Of a stretch of 64,000 bases of DNA, positions 31,127 through 39,425 are shown piece after piece; position 1 is the first letter of the stretch, and every line of letters begins with the position of its first letter. The DNA lies in assembly GCF_003570705.1 (NCBI RefSeq), contig NZ_QWVT01000015.1, positions 124,001-188,000 on the forward strand. The letters run 5' to 3'. Position numbers and translations under genes: made by a program. The DNA comes from Mesobacillus zeae. GTDB lineage: Bacteria > Bacillota > Bacilli > Bacillales > Cytobacillaceae. The notes below the pieces were generated by a model. It saw only the letters and a list, made by a program, of their open reading frames with translations, was not told the DNA's origin and made no database searches.

Positions 31127-31303
31127 ATGAATAGGGAACAAATTTTGAAAAATCTAAGACTTCAAATCGAGGAAATCAAAACGTGGATTATTGACGCAAA
31201 TAACCGAGATGAACATAACGAAGTGTCTTATCATAACGGAAGATTAGAGGCTTTAGAAGGAATTGAAAATAAAATTAATCAAGGATTTTGGAAGATAGAT
31301 TAA
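31127..31303 (+). CDS. Small hypothetical phage protein
   Basis: 58 aa (MNREQILKNLRLQIEEIKTW...), helical. AAAAGGAGTGAAGAA is a good ribosome binding site. Function unknown. Confidence 0.5.
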   Translation: MNREQILKNLRLQIEEIKTWIIDANNRDEHNEVSYHNGRLEALEGIENKINQGFWKID

Positions 31304-31330
31304 CTTCGCAGTCCGATTCAATTATGCACT
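31304..31330 (+). repeat. Gene-boundary element, copy 8
   Basis: CTTCGCAGTCCGATTCAATTATG directly after a stop codon; closest relative is copy 1. Confidence 0.5.
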
Positions 31331-31427
31331 ATAATTGCACTTTCGGGCTTAAAAACCGTGATATTATTGTATTGTAAGAAGTTTATAAGGTGCGGAAACA
31401 CCTTATCTCAGGTGTATTTGAATTAGT

Positions 31428-31462
31428 AAAGCGGCACTGCGACTATGCAGGGCCGCTTTTTT
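31428..31462 (+). terminator. Terminator before the tRNA-like region
   Basis: GCGGC and GCCGC (with flanking AAA/TTT) form a hairpin followed by six T residues at 31457-31462. A separate perfect hairpin AAGGTG-CGGAAA-CACCTT lies at 31388-31405. Together they probably end early transcription. Confidence 0.6.
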
Positions 31463-31532
31463 ATGGGCATGTACCAAGGTGGCGAGACGTTCTCCAAAAC
31501 CGTATGTGGCAGGTTCGATTCCTGCCGCTCAT
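31463..31532 (+). tRNA. Candidate phage tRNA-Trp (CCA)
   Basis: 70 nt. Acceptor ATGGGC pairs with GCTCAT. Anticodon loop CTCCAAA carries CCA on an ACGTT/ACCGT stem with one mismatch. The T-arm is perfect (GCAGG-TTCGATT-CCTGC). The D-arm is weak and short. CCA is not encoded. The T-arm and anticodon loop are convincing, but the poor D-arm means it may be decayed. Confidence 0.5.
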
Positions 31533-31560
31533 GTATCGTCTATTTTTATGCTTATACAAA

Positions 31561-31646
31561 TGTAACCAATGCCGCTGCAGAGGGATACTTGCTAAGGGGC
31601 AGAGCTGATAACTCTGACAGGCCTAAGCATCATTGGTTGCATTTTT
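31561..31646 (+). other. Structured element with tRNA-Ile-like anticodon arm
   Basis: TGTAACCAATG pairs with CATTGGTTGCA (10 of 11 bp) around an inner hairpin CAGAG-CTGATAA-CTCTG, whose loop would be a GAT (Ile) anticodon loop. It is preceded by a D-arm-like TGCTAAGGGGCA. No T-arm is present, so it is not a normal tRNA. The outer stem is followed by ATTTTT and might be a terminator. Confidence 0.35.
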
Positions 31647-31669
31647 ATGATTATAAAGAGGTGATGTTT

Positions 31670-31804
31670 ATGAAAGAGAATAAGCAACAGGATAAGTCAC
31701 CTAATAAAAAAGAACACCTAAGCGAAAAGGATATAAAAGAATTAATGGGAATGAACAAGCAGACGTATAAACGAAATCGACACGGGGCGGTAACAAATAA
31801 ATGA
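31670..31804 (+). CDS. Small basic phage protein
   Basis: 44 aa (MKENKQQDKSPNKKEHLSEK...), Lys-rich, ending GMNKQTYKRNRHGAVTNK. AGAGGTGA lies five bases before ATG 31670. It overlaps the next start by 4 bases. Confidence 0.5.
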   Translation: MKENKQQDKSPNKKEHLSEKDIKELMGMNKQTYKRNRHGAVTNK

Positions 31805-31989
31805 TGATGCAGTGGATTAAATCTAAGTTTAGAAATCACCGCTATGTGAATATAGGAACCTCTAGTACAGGTGGAGCTGAGTATAAATGTTTAGATTGTA
31901 AACGGCAGCTTTATGTACCTTTGGAGTGGTCTTACATGTTAAATATTAAGAAGATTAAAGGATGTAAAGGAACTATTAGGAGGCGGTGA
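31801..31989 (+). CDS. Small CxxC protein upstream of terminase
   Basis: 62 aa, basic, with YKCLDCKRQLYVP (one CxxC) and a later KGCKG. Three ATG codons in a row make the exact start uncertain. It resembles short zinc-ribbon proteins often found before terS. Function unknown. Confidence 0.5.
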   Translation: MMMQWIKSKFRNHRYVNIGTSSTGGAEYKCLDCKRQLYVPLEWSYMLNIKKIKGCKGTIRRR

Positions 31990-31996
31990 GGATGTA

Positions 31997-32485
31997 ATGA
32001 AACTAACAGAAAAACAAAAGCGTTTTGCTGATTACTACATTGAGACAGGGAATGCGACTCAGTCTTATATTGATGCAGGCTATAAAGCCACAAGCCGACA
32101 AGTAGCAGAAGCAAATGCAAGGAAATTACTCGCAAATTACTCGGTTAAGAAACTTATTGATGAAAGAATGGCTGAAAAAGAAGATGAACAGATCGCGAAG
32201 CAAGATGAAGTGTTGCGTTATCTTACTAAGGTAATGCGAAGAGAAGAAAAAGAACACCAGGTTGTTACCTTAAGAAGAAGTCGAAGTTGGTATGAAGATG
32301 GGAAGAAGCAAACTGTTGAAGAGGAAGTTTCTGAGATAGTTGAAATTCCATCTAAGCTATCTGATGCGAATAAAGCGGCTGAACTTCTTGGCAAGCGCTA
32401 CGCCATGTGGACAGACAAACAAACTGTCGATGTTCAGGGAGCTGTCACATTCGTTGACGATATAGGTGAAGAGGATGAAACGTAA
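31997..32485 (+). CDS. terS: Terminase small subunit
   Basis: 162 aa. LTEKQKRFADYYIETGNATQSYIDAGYKATSRQVAEANARKLL is the N-terminal HTH DNA-binding region of the phage terminase small subunit (terminase_2 family). The rest is a helical oligomerisation core and a tail contacting TerL. It recognises the packaging start on phage DNA. GGAGGCGGTGAGG lies upstream, and it overlaps terL by 11 bases. Confidence 0.92.
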   Translation: MKLTEKQKRFADYYIETGNATQSYIDAGYKATSRQVAEANARKLLANYSVKKLIDERMAEKEDEQIAKQDEVLRYLTKVMRREEKEHQVVTLRRSRSWYEDGKKQTVEEEVSEIVEIPSKLSDANKAAELLGKRYAMWTDKQTVDVQGAVTFVDDIGEEDET

Positions 32486-33728
32486 ATTATCCGAATTCAT
32501 CCCGAAAGCATTCTTTACTGTCTGGAGAGTGGCGCTAGATCCGAAAATATTGAACATCGTCTGCAAAGGCGGCCGTGGTTCTGGTAAGTCCTCAGATATT
32601 GCTCATATCATTGTTCAATTGCTTATGAGATACCCGGTTAACGGCGTTGGTATCAGAAAAGTAGATAACACGATCGAACTGTCTATTTTCGAGCAGATCA
32701 AATGGGCGATAAGCGAGCAGGGCATAAGCCATTTGTTCAAGGTGAATAAATCACCTATGCGGATTACTTATATCCCCAGAGGGAATTACATGGTGTTCAG
32801 AGGGGCACAGGAACCAGAACGGATTAAATCATTGAAATCGGCTAACTTCCCGTTTGCTATCGCTTGGATAGAGGAATTAGCTGAATTCAAAACAGAAGAC
32901 GAAGTAACTACCATCACCAACTCCTTATTGCGCGGAGAATTGGACGATGGTCTTTTTTATAAATTTTTTTACTCTTACAACCCACCAAAAAGAAAGCAAT
33001 CATGGGTGAACAAGAAATATGAAACTCAGTTTGTCTCGGACAACACTTTCGTTCACCATTCCACTTATTTAGATAATCCTTTTATTGCCAAGCAGTTCAT
33101 TGAAGAAGCAGAAGCAGCAAAAGAGCGAAACTTACTCAGGTACGAATGGGAATATCTCGGTAAGGCAATCGGTTCTGGTGTTGTACCGTTCGATAATCTG
33201 AAATTCAGAACAATTACAGACGAAGAAATCAAATCATTTGATAATATCCGTCAGGGTGAAGACTGGGGATATGCCACAGACCCTTATTCGTTCGTTAGAT
33301 GGCATTACGACAAGACGAGGAAAAAGATATATGCCATGGACGAACTGTATGGGGTGAAAATCTCCAACAGAGAAGCGGCCGAATGGAGAAAGAAAAAAAG
33401 CTATCATGATACCAACACGACATCCGACTCAGCAGAACCAAAATCCATTGCAGAAATGAAATCGTATGGAGTGAGGACAAAAGGAGCCAGGAAAGGCCCG
33501 GGTAGTGTTGAGTATGGTGAAAAGTGGCTGGATGACTTAGAGGAAATCATTATAGATCCGAAGCGTACACCGAACATAGCGAAAGAGTTTGAGAACATTG
33601 ATTACCAGACTGATAAAGACGGTAATCCAAAAGCGAAGTTAGAGGATAAAGACAATCACACAATAGACGCCACCAGGTACGCCTTTGAGGACGATATGAA
33701 ACAAAGCAGCATTTCAATTTTAAGGTAG
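32475..33728 (+). CDS. terL: Terminase large subunit
   Basis: 417 aa. Walker A-like CKGGRGSGKSSDIA (about residue 28), Walker B FAIAWIEELAEF (about 134) and a C-terminal nuclease domain with EDWGYATDPYSF (Asp), WLDDLEEIIIDPK and KDNHTIDATRYAFED. This is the ATPase and headful or cos cutting motor of packaging. ATG 32475 is preferred; GGTGAAGAGG precedes it. Confidence 0.95.
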   Translation: MKRKLSEFIPKAFFTVWRVALDPKILNIVCKGGRGSGKSSDIAHIIVQLLMRYPVNGVGIRKVDNTIELSIFEQIKWAISEQGISHLFKVNKSPMRITYIPRGNYMVFRGAQEPERIKSLKSANFPFAIAWIEELAEFKTEDEVTTITNSLLRGELDDGLFYKFFYSYNPPKRKQSWVNKKYETQFVSDNTFVHHSTYLDNPFIAKQFIEEAEAAKERNLLRYEWEYLGKAIGSGVVPFDNLKFRTITDEEIKSFDNIRQGEDWGYATDPYSFVRWHYDKTRKKIYAMDELYGVKISNREAAEWRKKKSYHDTNTTSDSAEPKSIAEMKSYGVRTKGARKGPGSVEYGEKWLDDLEEIIIDPKRTPNIAKEFENIDYQTDKDGNPKAKLEDKDNHTIDATRYAFEDDMKQSSISILR

Positions 33729-33736
33729 GTGAGAAT

Positions 33737-35179
33737 ATGTACCCGAACACACCAACAGAAACAGAAAAACTCGCAGCGCAAATGCAAAAAGACTCAGCAA
33801 CAGCGCATCAACGGCTTATTAAAGAGTATATCGACAATCACGACACATCTAAAATGGCGGAAGGTGTCAGGTATTACGAGAATGAGAATGACATCACCAA
33901 GCGTGTACAATATGCCGTTGTAGACGATGTAAAGATTGTTGACAATGAAAAAACAAACAACAAAATCCCTCACGGGTGGCATAAGCTTCTCGTAGATCAG
34001 AAAGCAGCTTACCTTGTCGGTCAGCCAATCAACTTCTCAGCCGATGATGAAAAGCTAACCGAGTTTATCAACGAATACCTTGGCGAGAAGTGGGATGACA
34101 CAGCGAATGAGTTAGTCGTTGCAGCGTCGAACAAGGGGAAAGAGTGGTTACACCCTTTCATTGATGAAGATGGCGAGTTTGATTTCATGCAGATCCCTGC
34201 CGAACAATGTATTCCTGTTTATGCGGATAAACGGAATAGAAAACTCGCTTACATGATCCGGTATTATCCTCATGTATTGGTTGACGAAGAAACAATCCGT
34301 GTAGAGTTATCGGATGACAAACAAGTTTGGTTCTATGTAAAATCAAATGGTGAATACATTCCTGATCCGTCAGTAGAGGAAAATCCGCAATCACACTTCT
34401 ATTACGGCGCAGGAAAGAATATGAAAGGTTATGGTTGGGGCAGAGTACCTTTCATTAAGTTTCGCAACAACGAGCAGGAGAAAGGCGATTTAGCGTATTA
34501 CAAGCAGTCGATTGACTCGTTTGATAAACGTGTATCCGACAATCAGAATACGCTTGATGAAATCCAGGAGCTTATCACTATTCTAAAGGGCTATGATGGT
34601 ACTGATTTAGGTGAGTTCCAAAGAAATCTAAGATACTACAAAACAATCAAAGTCGATTCAGAAGGCGGAGTGGACACACTTAAACAGGAAATGCCTATTG
34701 CTTCGATTGACAGCCATTTAGACAGGCTGAGAGAGTCGATATTCACATTTGGCTTTGGGGTAGATGTTGGCACGGATAAGTTTGGGAATAGCCCATCGGG
34801 GATTGCACTTGAATTTTTGTATTCACTCCTCGATCTGAAAGCAAGCACGCTAGAGCGTAAATTCAGACCAGCATTACAAGAGTTGATGTGGTTTCTTTGC
34901 GAATATCTGAGTATATCAGGCAAAGGTGAATTCGACTACAAAGAGGTTGATTTCACGTTCAAGCGCACTATGATGGTGAATGAGCTTGAAATTGCTGACA
35001 TTGCTCAAAAGAGCGCGGGGATTATCTCTAAGAAAACCATCCTTGCGAATCACCCTTGGGTGGATGACTTGCAACAGGAAATGAAAAGGATTGAGGAAGA
35101 AAAAGAGGCATACGTTGACCTTGAAACTCCAATCAAACAGAATAAGGTGAACAACAATGAGCCTGGAAAACAATCTTAA
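33737..35179 (+). CDS. Portal protein (SPP1 Gp6-like)
   Basis: 480 aa. GWHKLLVDQKAAYLVGQPINFS, EWLHPFIDEDGEFDFMQIPAEQCIPVY and GFGVDVGTDKFGNSPSGIALEFLYSLLDLKAS are typical of phage portal proteins of the SPP1 family. It forms the 12-subunit ring at the capsid vertex. It overlaps the next gene by 23 bases. Confidence 0.93.
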   Translation: MYPNTPTETEKLAAQMQKDSATAHQRLIKEYIDNHDTSKMAEGVRYYENENDITKRVQYAVVDDVKIVDNEKTNNKIPHGWHKLLVDQKAAYLVGQPINFSADDEKLTEFINEYLGEKWDDTANELVVAASNKGKEWLHPFIDEDGEFDFMQIPAEQCIPVYADKRNRKLAYMIRYYPHVLVDEETIRVELSDDKQVWFYVKSNGEYIPDPSVEENPQSHFYYGAGKNMKGYGWGRVPFIKFRNNEQEKGDLAYYKQSIDSFDKRVSDNQNTLDEIQELITILKGYDGTDLGEFQRNLRYYKTIKVDSEGGVDTLKQEMPIASIDSHLDRLRESIFTFGFGVDVGTDKFGNSPSGIALEFLYSLLDLKASTLERKFRPALQELMWFLCEYLSISGKGEFDYKEVDFTFKRTMMVNELEIADIAQKSAGIISKKTILANHPWVDDLQQEMKRIEEEKEAYVDLETPIKQNKVNNNEPGKQS

Positions 35180-36101
35180 ACAATTCGATGCCCAAGCCGA
35201 AAAATTAGCTGAACTAACCGAAAAAGAACTGATTAAGTCTTATTCTCTTGCCTTGAAAGAAGTCAGGGCTTACATGGCCGAGGTTTATTATGAATATGGT
35301 ACGGCTGATGGCCTATCATACGTTGAGATGCAGAAATATAACCGTATGATGACTATCGAAGAAGAGATGAAGAAGCGGTTAATGGAGCTAACCGGAAAGA
35401 ACGCTAAAACACTCGAACAAGGCTTGAAAGATATTTATGAGTTATCCTATTACTCAACTGGTTATGCGCTTGATACGGCTTCCTACAGCGAAATAGGGGG
35501 CATTGGTTATATGCCTGTCAGTAATGATACAGTGATAGCATCCGTACAAAATCCAATCAGCGGTTTGACCCTTACTGAACGACTGGAAAAGAATAGGGTA
35601 AATCTGATATACTCAGTGAAGCAGGAATTAACACAAGGTTTAATACTCGGTGAGTCGTATCAAAAGATGGCGAAACGCTTGAAAGAAACATTCGAGGGTG
35701 ATGCTGCCAAGGCGATTCGAGTAGCACAAACTGAAAGTCACCGTGTAAAGAATGCAGGGCGCTATGATTCCATGAAACTAGCCCAAGCAAAGGGCATAAG
35801 ATTAAAAAAGAAATGGGTATCTACTCTTGATAAAAAAACTCGCCGAAACCACCAGGAACTTGATGGAAAAACAGTCAACATTGACGAACCATTCAAGAAC
35901 AACGGAGCAGAAGCAATGTATCCAGGAAGCTTTGTAGGGCACAATTCGGCAGGGCAAAATATTCATTGCCGATGCACCTATATAAGCGTTATTGATGGTT
36001 ATGAGCCAACTGTGAGGGCATCAAGGGGCGAGGATGGCAAGACGAAGGTAATCAAGTACACCACTTATGAAGAGTGGAAAAAATCCAATATTGAGGGATG
36101 A
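35157..36101 (+). CDS. Minor head protein (Mu F-like/SPP1 gp7 family)
   Basis: 314 aa. The C-terminal domain carries VAQTESHRVKNAGRYDSM, KKWVSTLDKKTRRNHQELDGKTV and GQNIHCRCTYIS, the hallmark of the phage Mu gpF/SPP1 gp7 family. It is attached to the portal and is probably involved in capsid assembly or DNA ejection. It overlaps the portal gene. Confidence 0.92.
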   Translation: MSLENNLKQFDAQAEKLAELTEKELIKSYSLALKEVRAYMAEVYYEYGTADGLSYVEMQKYNRMMTIEEEMKKRLMELTGKNAKTLEQGLKDIYELSYYSTGYALDTASYSEIGGIGYMPVSNDTVIASVQNPISGLTLTERLEKNRVNLIYSVKQELTQGLILGESYQKMAKRLKETFEGDAAKAIRVAQTESHRVKNAGRYDSMKLAQAKGIRLKKKWVSTLDKKTRRNHQELDGKTVNIDEPFKNNGAEAMYPGSFVGHNSAGQNIHCRCTYISVIDGYEPTVRASRGEDGKTKVIKYTTYEEWKKSNIEG

Positions 36102-36361
36102 TGACTACGAAAATTTATACAGTAACGCATGTGTATTATGATGAAACTGGTTTAGAAATCGCAACCCATGATGAGCAAAAGGCTATAGAAACATTCAAAA
36201 AAGATGAAGATAGTGTATTGAATATTTGGGAAAACGATAAACGTGTTTTATCGGTATACCGAGATGGAAATGAACTTCATCCTGACTTTCACGAGGATAA
36301 AACAGCAGAAAAATTAAATCAATTTCATAAGATTAAAACAATATTTGATTTAGAGGGGTGA
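36098..36361 (+). CDS. Hypothetical phage protein in head region
   Basis: 87 aa (MMTTKIYTVTHVYYDETGLE...). Beta-rich first half; pattern DEQKAIETFKKDEDSVLNIW. It overlaps the Mu F-like gene by 4 bases. Function unknown; may be a small regulatory or accessory protein. Confidence 0.5.
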   Translation: MMTTKIYTVTHVYYDETGLEIATHDEQKAIETFKKDEDSVLNIWENDKRVLSVYRDGNELHPDFHEDKTAEKLNQFHKIKTIFDLEG

Positions 36362-36564
36362 TGCGTATTTCTAAGAATAAAAGTAGTCCATTTGTCATTG
36401 ACTTAAAGGATGTTGGGTTACCGAGACAAGTTTTACTTCTTATTAAGCGTGTCTATAATGACCCAAATACAAATCGACACACAAAGGATTTAATTCGTTT
36501 TGAATTGCAAAAGTTATTAGGACGAGAATTTGATATTAAAGGATTTTTAAATAATCAAGATTAA
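36358..36564 (+). CDS. Hypothetical phage protein in head region
   Basis: 68 aa, ATG overlapping the upstream stop. FVIDLKDVGLPRQVLLLIKRVYNDPNTNRHTKDLI is mostly helical. A hairpin with T-run (GGCATCC-ATTC-GGGTGTC) follows. Function unknown. Confidence 0.5.
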   Translation: MMRISKNKSSPFVIDLKDVGLPRQVLLLIKRVYNDPNTNRHTKDLIRFELQKLLGREFDIKGFLNNQD

Positions 36565-36592
36565 GGCATCCATTCGGGTGTCTTTTTTCGTG
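36565..36592 (+). terminator. Terminator-like hairpin
   Basis: GGCATCC-ATTC-GGGTGTC followed by six T residues. Confidence 0.45.
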
Positions 36593-36599
36593 GGGTGAA

Positions 36600-36923
36600 A
36601 TGATGATACCGAGCAAAGTGAATGTGGCTGGTGTGGAATATAAAGTGGTTGAAGTTGAAAATGTCATTATTGATGGCAGTGTTAATTACGCTGGTTCCTG
36701 TAGTTATAGTGCTAGCAAAATCGAAATATTAAATAGTTTATCAGAAACTAAAAAAGAGCAAACACTTGTCCATGAAATGCTACACGCTTGTTTTAACGAA
36801 GCTGGATTCAATGAACAGGACGAAGACGTGGTAAATCGAGTGAGTATTGTGCTATATCAAGTTTTGAAGGATAACAAACTGTACTTTGGTGGCCCGAAAA
36901 TCGTTATTGACGGTATGGAATAA
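36600..36923 (+). CDS. Phage zinc metallopeptidase-like protein
   Basis: 107 aa. Contains TLVHEMLHACFNEAGF, an HExxH zinc-binding helix (H56-E57 region) as in ImmA/IrrE- or SprT-like peptidases. It sits between head genes, far from the repressor genes. Cleavage of a host or phage protein is possible but unproven. GGGGTGAAATG supports the start. Confidence 0.7.
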   Translation: MMIPSKVNVAGVEYKVVEVENVIIDGSVNYAGSCSYSASKIEILNSLSETKKEQTLVHEMLHACFNEAGFNEQDEDVVNRVSIVLYQVLKDNKLYFGGPKIVIDGME

Positions 36924-36968
36924 GTTTTTTCGGCTTGCTGAATGTCGTTAAAAGTGAGGAGTGGGAAG

Positions 36969-37172
36969 ATGATAGCAACGATTGACGGTTTAATGGTAAA
37001 TGGTACACCGGAAGAAATTCATAGGTTCAGAGAATTGAATGTTAAATCCAAGACATCGACAGACATGTTTTTCAAATGTGGAGCAGTAACTACTACAGTA
37101 GATATCAACGAAATTGCAAAGAAGTTAGACCATAAGTTGAAAATAGAAGCAAGAAGAGGGGCGACGATATGA
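36969..37172 (+). CDS. Small hypothetical phage protein
   Basis: 67 aa (MIATIDGLMVNGTPEEIHRF...). GTGAGGAGTGGGAAG supports ATG 36969 rather than an ATG 27 bases upstream. The segment VNGTPEEIHRFREL is common in small phage proteins. Function unknown. Confidence 0.5.
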   Translation: MIATIDGLMVNGTPEEIHRFRELNVKSKTSTDMFFKCGAVTTTVDINEIAKKLDHKLKIEARRGATI

Positions 37173-37285
37173 AAGTCGTTACCATTTACAATAAGGAAAC
37201 ACATGAGCTTATCGCTTCAGTTGCGGATAACAAAGCTATAGTCAAGGATGGATATGAAGTCATGATAACAGAGGAAACAGAATAG
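37169..37285 (+). CDS. Small hypothetical phage protein
   Basis: 38 aa (MKVVTIYNKETHELIASVAD...), beta-rich; the start overlaps the previous stop by 4 bases. Function unknown. Confidence 0.45.
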   Translation: MKVVTIYNKETHELIASVADNKAIVKDGYEVMITEETE

Positions 37286-37297
37286 CAACGGTTTAAA

Positions 37298-37325
37298 CAA
37301 GGCGCTTTAAAAAGTGCTTTTTCGT
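37298..37325 (+). terminator. Terminator before the scaffold gene
   Basis: GGCGCTT-TAAA-AAGTGCTTTTT hairpin, separating the small inserted genes from the scaffold-capsid transcript. Confidence 0.5.
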
Positions 37326-37415
37326 GTCTTTTTAAAGGTTAGACACCATAAAGAAACGCATTCCTTAGCGTGGAGGGTTACACGCCAAAAAAACTAATAA
37401 GGATGGAGAATATAA

Positions 37416-38012
37416 ATGGATTTAAAAGAATTATTAGGTGAAGACCTATACAATCAAGTCATCGAGAAAGCAGGAGATAAGAAGCTTGCGGTCGTGAATG
37501 ATGGGAATTGGTTGCCGAAAGAGAAATTCAACGAGAAAAACGAAGAAGTCAAGGATCTCAAAGCCGAATTAAAGCAGCGTGACGAACAAATAGGTCAGCT
37601 GAAAACATCAGTTAAAGGCAATGAGGAACTCGAAGCGAAAATTGCAGGTCTGCAAAAAACCAATGACGATTGGGAAGTGAAATACAAGGAAACACAACTG
37701 AATACAGCTATCAAACTGGCAGCAAAGGGCGCGAAGGATGCAAACGATGTGCTTGCGTTCATCAAAAAGGATGGACTGGAGCTGCAAGATGATGGAGCGG
37801 TGAAAGGCTTGGACGATGCGCTTAAAGCGTTGAAAGAATCCAAGTCTTATTTGTTTGAAGAACCAGGACTGAAGGGCAGAATGCCAAACAATGACCCAAC
37901 GCCACCAGCAAACCAAACCAATCTTCAAACAGAGTACGAAAAAGCGGTAAGCACTGGGAATATGCCGTTAGCAATATCAATCAAAAATAGAATCTTCCAA
38001 GGGGAAGAATAG
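37416..38012 (+). CDS. Capsid scaffolding protein
   Basis: 198 aa. Long coiled coil (about residues 40-110: VKDLKAELKQRDEQIGQLKTS...) with a flexible Pro/Asn region (MPNNDPTPPANQTNLQTEY). It matches phage minor structural GP20-type scaffold proteins that precede the capsid gene. AAGGATGGAGAAT lies upstream. Confidence 0.85.
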   Translation: MDLKELLGEDLYNQVIEKAGDKKLAVVNDGNWLPKEKFNEKNEEVKDLKAELKQRDEQIGQLKTSVKGNEELEAKIAGLQKTNDDWEVKYKETQLNTAIKLAAKGAKDANDVLAFIKKDGLELQDDGAVKGLDDALKALKESKSYLFEEPGLKGRMPNNDPTPPANQTNLQTEYEKAVSTGNMPLAISIKNRIFQGEE

Positions 38013-38024
38013 GAGGAATAATAT

Positions 38025-38975
38025 ATGCCAGCAAATGTAAATGGAACAGGAACAACTTGGAACTTGCCAAACTACGCAGGAGAACTTTTCACAGCTTCAC
38101 AAGTCAATACACCATTCTTAACTATGATCGGTGGTCTATCTGGTGGTGGTAAACAAACTGCCAACTTCGAATTTCCGACTTATTCTGATTACGATTTACC
38201 AACAGCAGCACAGCCAGCTATCACCGAAACAGCATCATTAACTGCGCCAACTGCAGAGGAAATTGTCCGCGGTCAAGCAACTAACGTAACACAGATTTTC
38301 CAAGAAACGATTTCTATCTCTTATGCGAAACAGTCCAATGGCGGCCGTCTATCAGGATTAAACACACAAGGGCAGCAAAATAATGCACCATCAGAGAAGG
38401 ATTTCCAAATCGCGCGTAAATTAGAAAAAATTGCGCGTGATGTTAACTTTACTTTCCTTAATGGTGTGTATCAGGTTGCTACAGCGGCAAACGTAGCAAA
38501 TAAAACACGCGGTATTTTTGCTCTTGCTGCGACTATTAACACATTAGCGGCTGCAGGAGCTGCGTTAGATAAAGCGAAAGTAGATGCTTTATTGCTCCAA
38601 ATGTTTAATAACGGTGCTAAATTCCAAAACATGGTACTGTTCACAAACGGATTCCAAAAACAAAAGCTGTCTCAAGTTTACGGTTATGCTCCACAAGATC
38701 GTAATGTCGGCGGAGTCAATATCAAACAAATCGAAACAGATTTCGGGAACATCGGGATTGTGCTTGACCGTATGGTTCCAGCATCTTCAATCGGCTTGTT
38801 CGAAATGAGCGAAATTTCCCCAGTATTCCAACCTGTACCAGGTAAAGGTAATTTCTTCTATGAAGAGTTAGGAAAAAAAGGAGCTGCAGAAGAAGGACAA
38901 ATCTTCGGCCAAATTGGTTTGGCACATGGTCATGCTTCACTACACGGTTCTATCACAGGACTAGCAACATCTTAA
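38025..38975 (+). CDS. Major capsid protein (SU10/DUF5309-like)
   Basis: 316 aa. NYAGELFTASQVNTPFLTMIGGLSGG, TANFEFPTYSDYDLP and QARKLEKIARDVNFTFLNGVYQVA-like segments resemble HK97-fold capsid proteins of the SU10/DUF5309 group. Position directly after the scaffold supports the call. AGGAGGAATAATAT is a very strong ribosome binding site, as expected for an abundant protein. Confidence 0.9.
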   Translation: MPANVNGTGTTWNLPNYAGELFTASQVNTPFLTMIGGLSGGGKQTANFEFPTYSDYDLPTAAQPAITETASLTAPTAEEIVRGQATNVTQIFQETISISYAKQSNGGRLSGLNTQGQQNNAPSEKDFQIARKLEKIARDVNFTFLNGVYQVATAANVANKTRGIFALAATINTLAAAGAALDKAKVDALLLQMFNNGAKFQNMVLFTNGFQKQKLSQVYGYAPQDRNVGGVNIKQIETDFGNIGIVLDRMVPASSIGLFEMSEISPVFQPVPGKGNFFYEELGKKGAAEEGQIFGQIGLAHGHASLHGSITGLATS

Positions 38976-39010
38976 AGAAAAGGTAGGGGTTTTCCTCTAC
39001 CTTTTTTATT
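38976..39010 (+). terminator. Terminator after the capsid gene
   Basis: AAAGGTAGGGG-TTTT-CCTCTACCTTTTTT hairpin. Confidence 0.7.
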
Positions 39011-39025
39011 TGAGGAGGGAATAGA

Positions 39026-39184
39026 ATGGGTAAATTGCAGGACGATGTTCGTATTGATAAGACCTTAAAAGAAGTCATTCAAATGCCAACACAAGCAGAT
39101 AGTGCAGCTGCGGATGTAGCAACATTGAAAACAGATTTTAATGCATTATTATTAAAACTTAAAAATGCTGGATTAATGAAATAG
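39026..39184 (+). CDS. Putative head fiber protein
   Basis: 52 aa (MGKLQDDVRIDKTLKEVIQM...), helical C-terminus. Short proteins with QADSAAADVATLKTDFNALL in this location are annotated head fiber in related phages. GAGGAGGGAATAG lies upstream. Confidence 0.5.
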   Translation: MGKLQDDVRIDKTLKEVIQMPTQADSAAADVATLKTDFNALLLKLKNAGLMK

Positions 39185-39196
39185 GAGGAATGAAAC

Positions 39197-39391
39197 ATGA
39201 AATTTAAAGGCGCTGGTTTAGTTTGGAATCCTGAAACTAATACTCTATTAGGGAAGTTTGAAGATGGTGTATTGGAAACAAAAGATAAGAAGGAACAAAA
39301 ATTGCTGAAAAAATTAGGGTTTGAAGTGTGCGAGGGAGAAGAAAAAGAAGTAGAAGAGGAAATAGAAGGGGGAGAAGGAGAGGGAAAATAA
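39197..39391 (+). CDS. Hypothetical phage head-region protein
   Basis: 64 aa. FKGAGLVWNPETNTLLGKFEDGVLETKD is a beta-rich segment seen in small head-proximal proteins. The tail is a run of Glu and Gly. ATAGGAGGAATG lies upstream. Confidence 0.55.
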   Translation: MKFKGAGLVWNPETNTLLGKFEDGVLETKDKKEQKLLKKLGFEVCEGEEKEVEEEIEGGEGEGK

Positions 39392-39425
39392 ACTCTCTCT
39401 TTTTTCATGAAAGAGGGTGTGAAAG

